NCBI GenBank assembly: GCA_905221605.1
Contig: CAJNDS010000944.1
Coordinates: forward strand, 1 to 48,954
Source of the DNA: Symbiodinium natans
Taxonomy: Eukaryota; Sar; Dinophyceae; Suessiales; Symbiodiniaceae
DNA length: 48,954 nucleotides
Direction: 5' to 3'
Part shown: in pieces, positions 29,701-42,809 of the stretch
Position numbering within the stretch: the stretch's first letter is position 1
Layout of the letters: every line of letters begins with the position of its first letter
Made by a program: the position numbers and the translations under genes
Notes under the pieces: model-generated
Told to the model about the DNA's origin: nothing
What the model saw: only the letters and a program-made list of their open reading frames with translations
Database searches by the model: none

Positions 29701-29868
29701 CTTTAGTACCTTGTATAGTCCCCCCTATATACCTAAGTAGCCCCTAAATAACCCCAAATAACCCCTAAGGTCTTTATAAGGGTCCCTCCTTGAGTCCCTT
29801 GATGAACCCTGAGGTTCAAGGTCTTCCCCCGCCTCGAACACGATACCGGGAGAAATGCCGACTTGCAC
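17311..29868 (-). CDS. ABC transporter nucleotide-binding domain, ten micro-exons, 5' part not seen
   Basis: I reconstructed ten exons (listed separately) whose phases all agree, 636 nt in total, giving 211 residues and a TAA stop at 17311. In order they carry an A-loop-type segment (IVFEDVDIYTPDG), a strand before Walker A (SLNVGESCLIMG), Walker A (GPSGIGKSS), the Q-loop region (NLFFLAQRPYLFDGTLREQI), a helical stretch, the signature (LSLGEQQR), Walker B with D-loop (FAILDESTASMD) and the H-loop (LSVAHRPTVIQYHT). The pattern fits the ABCD/YddA-SbmA-like group of half transporters, where this domain follows six membrane helices and drives transport by ATP hydrolysis. The membrane part is not visible upstream of 29.9 kb. 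Donors are five GC, three GA and one GT; all acceptors are AG. A peptidase gene lies within intron 5. The domain assignment is firm; substrate and intactness of the full gene are unknown. Confidence 0.85.
17977..18005 (-). repeat. Telomere-like array, 4 CCCTAAA units
   Basis: Intronic heptamers. Confidence 0.95.
18131..18169 (+). repeat. Telomere-like array with TTTCGGG variant
   Basis: About five TTTAGGG units, intronic. Confidence 0.9.
18434..18481 (-). repeat. Telomere-like array with CCCTCAA and CCCTCGA variants
   Basis: About seven units ending 12 bp from the 3' border of the Walker B exon. Confidence 0.9.
18494..18586 (-). CDS. ABC exon 9: Walker B and D-loop
   Basis: After CTGAAG the frame reads HGDLTYGFFAILDESTASMD and continues TASAPWSREDE. 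Walker B is FFAILDE with the catalytic Glu; SMD is the D-loop. It starts with one base completing the Arg codon of the signature exon and ends in phase 2 at a GA donor, which gives normal spacing to the H-loop. Confidence 0.9.
18587..19326. other. ABC intron 8
   Basis: It has a GC donor (CTGCAG|GCACC) and a CTGAAG acceptor. A telomere-like array lies at 19214-19280. A GC-rich patch at about 19010-19130 is open on both strands and is not needed for the ABC frame. Confidence 0.6.
19214..19280 (-). repeat. Telomere-like array, about 9 CCCTAAA units
   Basis: Intronic, with one CCCTAGA variant. Confidence 0.95.
19327..19384 (-). CDS. ABC exon 8: signature motif
   Basis: This 58-nt exon after CTGAAG reads ARGNEVLSLGEQQRIQFC and ends in phase 2 within an Arg codon at a GC donor. 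LSLGEQQR is the ABC signature; the form with GEQQR is typical of the ABCD/YddA-like group. Confidence 0.9.
19385..20237. other. ABC intron 7
   Basis: It has a GC donor (ATAG|GCTGA). It contains a 38-bp tandem duplication at 19879-19955 and open frames without motifs at 19535-19726. Confidence 0.6.
19879..19955. repeat. Tandem duplication, two copies of about 38 bp
   Basis: Both copies begin TTGCGCAAA, contain TGGG followed by CTCCCCTGT or TCCCCTGT, and end with GTAGACTCGTCAAA or ATAGATTCTCAAAT. They are diverged, so the duplication is old. Confidence 0.75.
20238..20314 (-). CDS. ABC exon 7: helical subdomain
   Basis: A 77-nt exon after CAAAG; the frame reads PDPRLNDESMERLFAEANLS and then EAIFI. 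It occupies the position of the helical subdomain between Q-loop and signature (compare the DEELL...L pattern of this family). Phase 1 at both ends fits its neighbours. Confidence 0.85.
20788..20857 (+). repeat. Telomere-like array, about 10 TTTAGGG units
   Basis: Uninterrupted intronic heptamers. Confidence 0.95.
21310..21374 (+). repeat. Telomere-like array, about 9 TTTAGGG units
   Basis: One TTCGG interruption near 21352. It ends about 28 bp from the Q-loop exon. Confidence 0.95.
21403..21453 (-). CDS. ABC exon 6: post-Q-loop segment
   Basis: A 51-nt exon after GACGAG reading PYLFDGTLREQIAYPAG. The first base completes the Arg codon begun in exon 5, so the join reads LAQRPYLFDG. It ends at a GA donor. 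Confidence 0.9.
21481..21548 (+). repeat. Telomere-like array, about 10 TTTAGGG units
   Basis: Uninterrupted, just 5' of the exon at 21403-21453 in transcription sense; on the coding strand it reads CCCTAAA. Confidence 0.95.
22029..22118 (-). repeat. Telomere-like array with CCCTACA variants
   Basis: About twelve CCCTAAA-type units directly past the stop codon of the S66 gene. Confidence 0.95.
22121..23359 (-). CDS. S66-family serine peptidase (LD-carboxypeptidase / MccF-like), two exons
   Basis: Exon 1 (23359-22370, 330 codons from the ATG at 23359) carries the family N-terminus (LSPGAKVALTAPS), the IGGDD loop, the nucleophile Ser122 in LGYSDIT, and Glu250 in FFETSE. Exon 2 (22231-22121) reads VVFDMDFGHTDPQNFLPLGS and continues to a TAG stop. 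It supplies the catalytic His339 in DFGHTDP. The 138-nt GT-AG intron is in phase 0 and joins ELPFP to VVFDMDFGH, as in intact family members. The spliced protein is 366 aa, normal for the family (about 300-350), so the Ser-Glu-His triad is complete only after splicing. Family members cut LD-peptide bonds of murein peptides or inactivate peptide-nucleotide antibiotics; the substrate here is unknown and no signal peptide is evident. The long first exon contrasts with the micro-exons around it and suggests later acquisition, possibly from bacteria (inference). The gene lies inside an ABC-transporter intron on the same strand. Confidence 0.9.
22232..22369 (-). other. Intron of the S66 gene, partly telomere repeat
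   Basis: Donor CCT|GTTGCT and acceptor TTGTATAG|GTT. The 3' half is a TTTAGGG array on the coding strand running to within 9 nt of the acceptor. The intron sits directly before the DFGH motif. Confidence 0.85.
22240..22286 (-). repeat. Telomere-like array inside the S66 intron
   Basis: Six to seven CCCTAAA units on the plus strand, thus TTTAGGG in the pre-mRNA. Confidence 0.95.
23636..23788 (+). repeat. Longest telomere-like array in the window, about 21 units
   Basis: TTTAGGG heptamers with a few TTTAGGC variants in the middle (23735-23750). It lies about 280 bp upstream of the S66 start codon in transcription sense. Confidence 0.95.
24303..24333. repeat. Composite homopolymer C18-A13
   Basis: Third C-then-A junction of the window; same strand and order as the other two. 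Confidence 0.95.
24494..24551 (-). repeat. Telomere-like array with CCCTATAAA variants
   Basis: About seven units, two expanded to CCCTATAAA. Confidence 0.9.
24661..24696 (-). CDS. ABC exon 5: Q-loop
   Basis: A 36-nt exon after CGTGAAG reading PPARNLFFLAQ and ending CAGAG|GTGGGG. The Q-loop glutamine lies in FFLAQR, the last Arg codon being split with exon 6. This is the only GT donor of the gene. Confidence 0.85.
24754..24789 (+). repeat. Telomere-like array, about 5 TTTAGGG units
   Basis: Intronic, close to the Q-loop exon. Confidence 0.95.
25498..25540 (+). repeat. Telomere-like array, followed by decayed CTTAGGG/CTTCGGG units
   Basis: About six units, decaying to about 25625. Confidence 0.9.
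26394..26459 (-). repeat. Telomere-like array, CCCTAAA with CCCCAAA variants
   Basis: About nine units. Confidence 0.9.
26550..26657. mobile_element. Family B element split by a telomere-like insertion
   Basis: The arms TTGGGATGTTCCCCC and GGGGGAACATCTCAA are 15-bp inverted repeats with one mismatch, extended inward by CAGGGAGTATA and TATAATCCCTG. The centre TACTATA/ATCCC, intact in the copy at 7201-7283, is here interrupted by TTTAGGG units at 26600-26627. Confidence 0.7.
26600..26627 (+). repeat. Telomere-like insertion, 28 bp = four heptamers
   Basis: GGGTTTA three times plus GGGTATA; equivalently, 24 bp flanked by a TATA duplication. Confidence 0.85.
26702..26761. repeat. Poly-C tract of about 42, then C-rich tail
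   Basis: The longest homopolymer of the window, followed by CCCCCT and CCCCCA units and an array of TTTAGGG at 26766-26797. Confidence 0.95.
27256..27392 (-). repeat. Long imperfect telomere-like array
   Basis: CCCTAAA with CCCTCAA and CCCTAGC variants, about 17 units, ending 13 bp from the Walker A exon. Confidence 0.9.
27406..27469 (-). CDS. ABC exon 4: Walker A
   Basis: A 64-nt exon after GCGCCAG that completes Gly and reads PSGIGKSSLLRVLGQLWPSS. With exon 3 it gives GPSGIGKSS, a consensus P-loop. The GA donor at the 3' end is chosen by phase and is less certain than the acceptor. Confidence 0.9.
27481..27553 (-). repeat. Telomere-like array, 10 CCCTAAA units
   Basis: Uninterrupted, 11 bp upstream of the Walker A exon acceptor in transcription sense. 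Confidence 0.95.
27554..28208. other. ABC intron 3 (part)
   Basis: A GC donor (ATGG|GCCCG) begins the intron. It holds a C-rich and GA-rich stretch at 27665-27745. A minus-strand patch at about 27985-28030 (YARNLSEAMAKFLLR) partly repeats the NLSEA motif of exon 7; its status is unknown. Confidence 0.5.
28209..28255 (-). CDS. ABC exon 3: strand before Walker A
   Basis: A 47-nt exon after GTCGTGCAG reading EVSVSLNVGESCLIM and ending with the first base of the Walker A Gly at a GC donor. The GESCLIMG pattern is the usual lead-in to the P-loop. Confidence 0.9.
28256..29345. other. ABC intron 2
   Basis: A GC donor (CTTCC|GCAGG). It contains a family A element (28845-28952), a small TTTAGGG tract at about 28375-28390 and open frames without motifs. 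Confidence 0.6.
28845..28952. mobile_element. Family A element, copy 2, with target-site duplication
   Basis: The ends CTAGGCTGCCCAGTA and TACTGGGCATCCTAG are 15-bp inverted repeats with one mismatch. The 4-bp sequence AATC occurs directly outside both ends (28841-28844 and 28953-28956), consistent with a target-site duplication. 108 bp, no ORF; the interior has A/T- and G/C-run symmetry. Confidence 0.75.
29346..29389 (-). CDS. ABC exon 2: A-loop strand
   Basis: A 44-nt exon after ACCGCCAG reading DVDIYTPDGSRLLL. The Tyr in IYTPDG is at the position of the aromatic A-loop residue that stacks on adenine in this group. Confidence 0.9.
29413..29458 (+). repeat. Imperfect telomere-like array
   Basis: TTTAGGG, TTTAGAG, TTTAGTG and TTTAGGA units in the intron between ABC exons 1 and 2. 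Confidence 0.85.
29833..29868 (-). CDS. ABC exon 1 of those seen: start of the nucleotide-binding domain
   Basis: A 36-nt exon after CTTGGCAG reading VQVGISPGIVFE, with a GC donor (GAG|GCGGGG), phase 0. Joined to exon 2 it gives IVFEDVDIYTPDG, the expected first strand. It is an internal exon: earlier exons for the membrane domain must exist or have been lost. Confidence 0.75.
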
Positions 29869-29948
29869 CTGCCAAGGTATAGGGTTTAGGGGGTTTAGGG
29901 TTTTGGGCTGCAGGCTCCATGGCCTGAGCCTGAAAGGTCTAGAGAAAG

Positions 29949-29997
29949 TCCCTAAACCCTAAACCCTAAACCCTAAACCCTAAACCCTAAACCCTTA
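29949..29997 (-). repeat. Telomere-like array, 7 CCCTAAA units; last clean array before block 2
   Basis: Uninterrupted heptamers. No comparable clean array occurs from here to the end of the window. Confidence 0.95.
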
Positions 29998-31652
29998 ATA
30001 AATCCACTCGTGAATGGGTTCTGATAAGGGGGGCGCGGTTGTTCTACCAGGCCTTACATGTTCACATACATGCGGTGCTATCATGTAGACCAGGGATTAG
30101 TGGTATAACATGCAATGGGAAGGTCACGGGAAATTATAAGACAATGAAAAAATGACGGCCCTTTTTTCACACAGCAAGGAAATCCGAAGCTGTGCGGGGG
30201 TGACACTCAGAAAATCGCCAAGGCCATGTTGATGATGAAGACCTTGGCAGGGTCAAGACGCCAAGCCAGCTATGCAAAAAAAACATGCACGAGATAGATC
30301 AGCATCCAAAAAAATCGCCAAGTACACCTGCAATGCTAAAAAAAAACATGACTGAATACATCAAAGTGCTGTGTCTGAAAGTTGCTTGACATTGTTGCTC
30401 GGCTGAACTGTTGTGATTCCGAGTTGATGGCGCGGCGTTGCACGTTGGTGTTGTCTTGGATTGTTGTTCGCTGTGAATCATGATTATTGATGCTGGCAAC
30501 TACGCGAAACAAACACTGTGCAGCGTGGAACAACAATAACAAACACTGACAAACACAACTGACAAACACTGCACTGCACTCTATAGTACAGTTAGCAGCG
30601 GTAGCAGCGCACGCACTGATTTTTTTTAACATCGTGCCATGCAACCTCACGTCGAAAAGTCGAAAGGTTGTGAGCTCCATGCAGCTCCAGGCTCGCAGCT
30701 CCAGGAGCTTAAATCACAACATTCCAGGCTAGCCAGGGCCAGCAACTTCACGGCTCGAAAGGTTCGAGCAAGTTGTCGAGCTGCTTCGACTCTGCGCATA
30801 GAATTTGACATGCGCCAGCGTTGCAGCACAAAATTCCTAGCTATATTTAAATATAGCTTGAGCTCAGCATCGAACCGAAACTGTACAAGCACATTCGACG
30901 CACGACGCACAACGAGCTCTCTGGTTGTCGAAGCTTCTGGACTTCTTGATATACATTCACTCATGACTCATGACTCATTGCGTTGACCCGTATGACCCAT
31001 ATGCCCAGACCCATATTGCCAAGTGCCGCACGCCGCATGTCCATACGCAAAGAAATACAATGTACAACAAAATAGAACACGTTGCTATCGTCGCCGCCAA
31101 TTCCGCATTGCCGTCATCTCCAGCAAACAATTCAACAGCGCGCAGCGACAGTGCATGGAGGTTCACAGTACGTACCGGCCGGTATGTACTATGGACTATG
31201 TACCAATATGACTAACCGTAATTGCAGCAGCAGCAACCAGCAACAACTTACGACTTACAACTAGTACAACTTATAAACTGAAACTATAAGTATAAGTACA
31301 ACTAATTAATATTAAAATAACTCGGTGCACTGGTTGCCAGATTAGCAAGTGCAGCAAGTACTAAGAACCTCCAAGCACTGCGCAGAATCTGTGACGGCGC
31401 TAGCCGCTGCACTTCAAACAGCTGACGCCAACGCAAAACAACCGCGCTTCAGAGCCAGCCGGGCCAACCAGTGGCCAACCAGTCCTCAACCAGCTCAAAT
31501 CTCCACGTCCGTCTGCCCAAGCGTTGGGACACCCAGCAAAAAGGTCTCGAGCCTTCAAGAAAGGATTAGGCCAGGATTGGGTTTGGCTGGGCTCGGCTTT
31601 GCATTGGCTTGCATGCATGTATAATCAGGAGCCATGAGCCATGCGTGCAAGC
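29998..31652. other. Block boundary region without a supported gene
   Basis: Base composition changes here to AC/AAC-rich sequence. At 30640-30990 both strands are open for over 300 bp, but the sequence is full of small inverted AGCT/TCGA-type repeats and neither frame has a motif. No RNA gene recognised. Confidence 0.4.
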
Positions 31653-32156
31653 TTACAAGTGACACTTGTAACAAGTGCATGCATAACAAATACTAATACA
31701 CCGTTCACCGCCCAGCCTGTCGTAGGTTGCAAATCGTTCGTGCTTCAAGAACTCGTACGCGTAGTTCTGGAAGAACTGGATGTTCAGGGCGCAGTGTTGA
31801 AGCCACTGCCTGAGACCCTCAAGCTCCTCAACGTCGCTGATGTAGACGAACGTTGCTTCGAGCAGCCTGGCGGCTTTGCGGGTACGGTTAGAGGTCAAGC
31901 CTGTGGTCGACACGAACCCCGGAGCAACCATGGCCAGCAGGGCCCGGTTTTGGATGTTTCCAATGGGCGGCCAGCCAGATGAGGCTTCGTGACATCTGTC
32001 GTGAAGCCTATCGAGCACTGGCTCTGGCAGGGTGTGCACGTAGGCAATCCAGGCCTCCATATGCGGAACGATATGGGCAAGTGCCACGCCTAGGTTCCTG
32101 CAGGCGACCAGCACGTTCCACTTGTGTTCCCAGTCGGGGCAAATCGGAGTCGCCAT
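31653..32156 (-). CDS. Unknown protein or terminal exon
   Basis: From the ATG at 32156 the frame reads MATPICPDWEHKWNVLVACR and continues for about 167 codons to a stop at 31653. A helical region rich in Leu, His and Trp (HMEAWIAYVHTLPEPVLDRL) is followed by a second helical part (FQNYAYEFLKHERFATYDRL). Codon use is coding-like up to about 31720; after that the reading (CISICYACTCYKCHL) looks like intron or 3' sequence. The frame is open upstream for 11 more codons. Not recognised; could be a separate gene or the last exon of a larger one. Confidence 0.5.
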   Translation of the reverse strand: MATPICPDWEHKWNVLVACRNLGVALAHIVPHMEAWIAYVHTLPEPVLDRLHDRCHEASSGWPPIGNIQNRALLAMVAPGFVSTTGLTSNRTRKAARLLEATFVYISDVEELEGLRQWLQHCALNIQFFQNYAYEFLKHERFATYDRLGGERCISICYACTCYKCHL

Positions 32157-33574
32157 GGTGCAATGCTGCTGACGCGGCTGGCGCAGCACTACTTGTATGT
32201 TCTGCTGCTAGCGAGCAAACCTGACTTTCCACATGACTGCCGTTGAGGCCGGTGAGGTGCGGCGAGGCGGTGATGATGAAAGCTGAAAGCCCTGCTAGCC
32301 TGCTAACTGCTAAGTGCTAATGGACCATGAACTTCATGAACCATGTGACCATGGGACCATGTGACAATTGTGAACATGCGGCATGCGGAGTCCAGCCCAG
32401 CTTCTTGAGCACTTGAGCACGGTCAAACGGGTGTTTAGAATATTGAATACAGAATGCATACACAACACACAAACAACAACGTTGACGCCGCCCATGCATG
32501 CATCAGCTCAGCCAGCAAGTAGCAAGTCAGCAAGTCAGCAAGTCAGCAAGTCAAGTCAGCAAGTCAGCAAGTATGATCTTGCACACAAGACACGGTGCCT
32601 CCCGCAAAGTTGACAGCATCACTGCGACACGCAGCAACAAGCCACTAAGAGACTAGGAGACTAAGAGTAACTACGTGTGATTATGCACTGACAAGTTGTC
32701 TCACAGTTAAGTTAGTTGACAGCGTGCAGCATGCAGCACCGCAACACGCAGCAAACATTATCATGTTCATGTTTATCACGCATTATCGAATTATCGGGCA
32801 ATTAAGAAGAACAACTCAACCCATCCCATGAATAAACCTCGGCATATGAGACTGAGGCTGAGGCCGTGACTCGTGACGCAGCGAATGGTCACCACTGCCA
32901 TGCCAGACCGCTGCGGCCAGCGACTCCACGATACCCACCTGGCATCAGTATTGGACATGACATGACCGCATGACCGTCACCGTCATCATGACAGACAACC
33001 GTCAAGCGTCAAGCGTCAATCATCCGTCAGTGTCACTGTCACAGTCACAGCACTAGACTGCAAGCAGAAAAGCACATCACATCAACTTCAAGAAGTGCAG
33101 TTGACATGTTTTCCCGCCCAATCGCCATTCGCTAGTCGCTGGTCACATCTGGTCGCTTTGTTGCCAGATGCTCAACGCTCGGGGAGCTAGTGAGCTAGTG
33201 GGAGTCGCGTCGCGCTGCCAGAAGCAAACCACCAAGCCTCGAAATAGCTGCGCAGGGACTCCAACTGCCGTGTTTGCTTTCCCTGGATTCAGATGGGATT
33301 ACAGTCAGGTCAGATATGATATTGCGCCGTTGTGCCCTACACTCCTAAAGTGCGGTCTCAGCGTACAATAGGGCCATAGGGCCTTAGGGCCTTAGGCAAG
33401 CCTAGCAAGCACTTTCAAGCAGGGAAGCGGCAAACTCCGAGCGCTGTACGGAACGTGACAGTGCTTGGCTTTCGATAACACACATGGCATATCACATGAA
33501 CATGAAAATTAAACATCTGGGCGATCCAGCACAAGGACCGACTGCTCAAGGTTCTGTCTCATTCATCACTCCGC
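32157..33574. other. No supported gene
   Basis: This is intergenic in character: CGTCA and GTCAC clusters (about 32965-33055), an octamer minisatellite (listed) and short open frames on both strands without motifs. Confidence 0.45.
32511..32572 (+). repeat. AGCAAGTC minisatellite
   Basis: About seven copies of AGCAAGTC, two of them shortened. Confidence 0.9.
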
Positions 33575-38975
<5,401 letters not shown>

Positions 38976-39599
38976 AGCAACAGGCTGCTAGTCCCAGCAC
39001 AGCCCTTGTTGATGCAACAATCACAGCAATCAGCAGTCACCTTGCCCGACTGGCGACACACACGCAACAGAGCCTAATTACACACGAGCCAAAGCAGCAG
39101 TCAGTCAATCACAAGCTCAGCACGTTGCAAAGAGATTTAGTCAGAGTCATGTTCGTGTTGAATCGTGGCAGGAGATACACTCATACAAGCACAAGCACAA
39201 GCATAAATATCAGTTCAGTTCAACTGATTCAACCGCTGAATCGCGCGGTGCATGCTGATCGACTCACGGACTGACCAACAACACTTTCCGGCACTTCCGA
39301 CCAAGGCTTTTCTCGGCCTTTGCGGATCTGTACAACTGTGCGATTTACAGACAAACTAAACTACCTGATCATGATTTGAATCATTGAGTTGAGTCATCAT
39401 CGAATCGGGCCACTGAACCACTAGAATAGCCGCGCTGCCAAAATCCTTGCCAAACTGTCGAAATTTCGACTCGTGTGCGCGGCGCCAGGCGGTGCCTCTC
39501 ACGTACAAGCATAACTAACACAAGTCCGAGCTAGTTAGCTCAAGTTAAATGATACAAATGTTAATGTTCAATGCTAAACCGACTAACTCTGACTCTTCT
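38976..39599. other. No supported exon
   Basis: This lies between the methyltransferase motif X exon and the ATG at 38975. It contains CAAGCA repeats near 39185-39200. Nothing else recognised. Confidence 0.4.
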
Positions 39600-42500
39600 T
39601 TCTTACGGGCCTTCTTCTGCACACAGCCAATGGCGTACAGCATTGCTAGCCCCACCGCCACGCTGCGCATGCCATTGCCGGCCTGGTAATCGGTCGAGTC
39701 ATGTTCGTCTCACAATCATGCTGCCACAAGGTGTCGCCGGCTCACGAAACTCACAGAACGTGCCTGTTGCATTTGTGCCGAACGTGAGCGTGTTGGAGCT
39801 GAGCTCGCATCGCACGTGAAGCTGCAAGCCGCCACACCAAACGACATTGTCTTGTCAATTGGGAATCCTTGGCTCATCAGCGCCTCTGTGGAAAGAAGCC
39901 AGCGGCCATGCGCGTCGGACCTCGCACCAAACCATGCTGCACAGAACACAAGTTAACACAACACAACACATCACGTGTGGTAACATTAACATACACACAT
40001 ACATATGTAAACATTGTAAACACTCAGATGCCTACCACAGAATACCAGCATTGCGGATCAGCGTGTGAAGTTTCGACCATCCGCTCATGGTAGCACTGAA
40101 GTTGGGATTTTGATTCAATGAATATGCACCGCCAGTCTTCCGTGTTCGGTACTCTGCCAGGAAATTGAACTCGACTGTCGTCAACGCACGCTCAAATGCC
40201 TTGCGAACAAGTTCAACATCATTCACGAGTGCATGCTTGAAGGCTTCCAGGCTGGCGATACCGCACCCATCTACTTTTGCTCGGCTTTCAGGTCGAGAGC
40301 ATGCCCACATCAATTCTTCCCAAACGTCCTGGAAAACAAAAGCAATCAAATCAGGCATCATGATATGTTATCAGGTCAGATATGGTCCTCGGCAGGAGAA
40401 CCAAAGTATGAATCCCAAGCAGGCTCCATCGCAGCCAGCTCCTGACAATACTGCAAGTGAGCATCCGAACACAGTCAATGTGAGTGTACAAATCAGTAAC
40501 CCTGGCACACCCTGGCAATCCTGGTTGTACTCGCCAAACCTCACAGGCGCCCTGAACATCTCCACGAACACGTTGACTGGCGCAAGTGCAGCACCAGTCT
40601 TCCACTTATGGCGTAGAATGCAGTACTGTCTTGGTCTCGTTATAGGCATGCCATACATGTTGGGGTCAATCAGCGCCACGGATACAAAGTATATCGCTCC
40701 CAAGAAATGCTCCAAGGTTGATGCGTCGAAATTAATGACGTTCTCCTGGATTATCAGGGATTCCTGATAATCCCATCGTCGAGAAATCCAGCTGAGGAAG
40801 GCTTTCCACGTGACCCCCTGCTCGCGCATCATCAAACCTCGCTGACTGTAATCCGTGCATGGTGTCCCTGCAACATGTAAATCAGCTGCACGATCGACCT
40901 CACACATCTGCCCGTGCTTGTAGCACCATGCTTTTCTGATTGTTGCTTCGCCCCTGCGCATCAGCGGCAACAGTACTTCATTAATTGCCGTGTCGTTGGC
41001 TGCCAGGACATCCAGCTGTGCGGCAATATGGGGACGCCAGAAGTCATTCATATCCCCGAAGACATGCTGTGGACAATGTGGGTGACGAAGCAACTCTTCT
41101 CGGGCCTGCGCAGACCACTCAACCGCCGACATGTTGGCTGGCGCAGGGACATGAGATTTGTCCATGTTCAGCTCCGCGCAGATAGCTGTGCCCATCATGA
41201 TGAAAGACGTAGCAGGAGTGTCAATGCCGGAAAATTCTGTAGACAGCGATGTTGCTCGCATGTCTTGTAGCAGTTGATACAAGTGCTCAGAATGGGCCGT
41301 GCGCTCCTGAGACACAGACTCACTGATGAACTGTACATCTGGGTCTGGGTCTGAGTCACATACATCCATCAAGTTGCAATCATGCTCACGACTCAGAGCT
41401 GCCATAGCTTGATCCACCACATGTTTGCAATTGCCTTGCTCGGCAACCGACCGACATATTCGCGCCACTCGCGCAGCATATGCCTTGTCACCATCAACGT
41501 CTTGCACCGGACACAGTCGAGCTGCAGCCACATTCCTGCACAACACATGCATGAGTGATAACACCACGACAATCGCACACATGAGCACTCCAACATGTCC
41601 AACATGGCAATGCATGCAGCAGCACGGGTCCTAGCAAAGCGAGCGAATGTTGTGACTGCCCAGACCGGCCACATCATCAGCCTAAACACGGAAGGCTTGT
41701 GGCCGTTGCTGTGTGCACACATGGGAGTCGCACTTGCCGAAGGCGTCGCCTCAGGAGACAACCCAACATTCATGCCTGGATTTGCTTGGAGGGTGGCATC
41801 GGCAGTTCCCGATACAGCCGTATCAGGATGCGAGTGTCCTGCTTGGAGTGTGGCTTCACATGTGGTCGTGTCCTGGCTGCCATGGCCGACGGTCGTTGCA
41901 TGCACGGCATCCACGCTATCCGCTGCACCCACATCATCGTTTGTGGCGGCTATGCCCGCCTTTGCATCTTTCATCTCTGTCACAACATCTGAAGCGTTTG
42001 CTTCGTCCGACGTGGCCGGCGCCGTGGGGTTGCTTGCATCGTCCGTCTCAACCGCATCATTGGCAGTGGTTTTGCTCGCATCTTCAGTCTCCGCCGCCAC
42101 ACATTGCGCAGCGGCACTGCTCACATCTTTCATCGCCTCTACATCTTCCTTTGCTGTCACATCATGTGTGGTGGCTTTGCTTGTGGTTTCCTTGACCATG
42201 TCTTCCATTGCATCCACCACCACATCATGCGTGGTGGCTTTGCTCGCGTCTTTTGTCTCCACCAGATCATCCATGGTGGTTCCAGCACTTTGTGTCTGTG
42301 TCTCATCCACAAGTGTGGATGCAGAAGCGTTGTTCTGCGCTGGCACACTTGGAGGCGAAGGTGTGTTGAAAAGATGCTGTATTCCTGCTTTCGTCACCAA
42401 ACCAAATTTCACGGTTGGTGGTGGCTCCTGCGCAGCTGACTTGCTACCTTTGCTCGGTGCTTTCGGCTGTGGTGGTGATGGAGATGCTTTCCGTTTGGCA

Positions 42501-42809
42501 TCTATTCTGGCCGGCTGCTTGCTCTTTGGCGGCGGCGGTGGCGGGGCATGTGGCTGTTTTGCCTTCGGAGTTGGCGATGGCTTAGAGTCGGGCGCCGCCT
42601 TGGTACACGCAACACAGCAAGAGTATGTTACATAGCTGCAGAGCGAAATACATGACTTGCTTTTGACACTGACTTAAACAACATGTTGTCTCTGCATCCA
42701 TAGTTGCAGCTGACGAGGCTTTCCCTCGCCGCTTTGGCGGGTTGCTCTTGGCAGCCGTGTGAGCGGGAGCGACCGGCTGCTTTCGTTTCCGAATCGGTGG
42801 TGACGACAT
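39600..42809 (-). CDS. Cytosine-C5 DNA methyltransferase (Dcm/DNMT-like), multi-exon
   Basis: The first exon starts at the ATG at 42809 (MSSPPIRKRKQPVAPAHTAA), basic and probably nuclear. Exon 2 (about 42597 to 41581) is Pro/Lys-rich, then a Thr/Asp/Val/Ala-rich low-complexity region with repeated KATTHDV and DASK motifs. The catalytic part follows from about 41545: motif I FSGIDTPA (near 41234-41214), motif IV with the catalytic Cys in GTPCTDYSQRG (near 40865-40835), motif VI ENVINFD (near 40742-40722), motif VIII RPRQY (near 40625). Then come small exons with ELAAMEPAWDSYFGSPAEDH (about 40445-40378), VWEELMWACSRPES (about 40330-40032) and LLSTEALMSQGFPID (about 39945-39800, like the conserved L..QGFP end of the target-recognition region). 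Finally motif X AGNGMRSVAVGLA (39690-39600). These are the motifs needed for transfer of a methyl group from SAM to cytosine C5. Exon borders are approximate. A 32-bp palindromic satellite lies 400 bp upstream. Confidence 0.8.
40540..41545 (-). CDS. Catalytic exon of the methyltransferase
   Basis: After TTGTGCAG the frame starts NVAAARLCPVQDVDGDKAYA and stays open to about FGEYNQ, carrying motifs I, II (SAVEWSAQA), III (FGDMNDF), IV, VI and VIII in the canonical order. The spacing between motifs IV and VI (about 40 residues) fits the family. Confidence 0.8.

Noticed and set aside
3453-29997. A true chromosome end
   Set aside because: Arrays are short, occur in both orientations and are interspersed with genes on both sides; no terminal array of one orientation is seen at either window edge.
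30336-31264. Several overlapping ORFs of 60-115 codons on both strands
   Set aside because: No motif, no splice context, and small inverted repeats keep both strands open.
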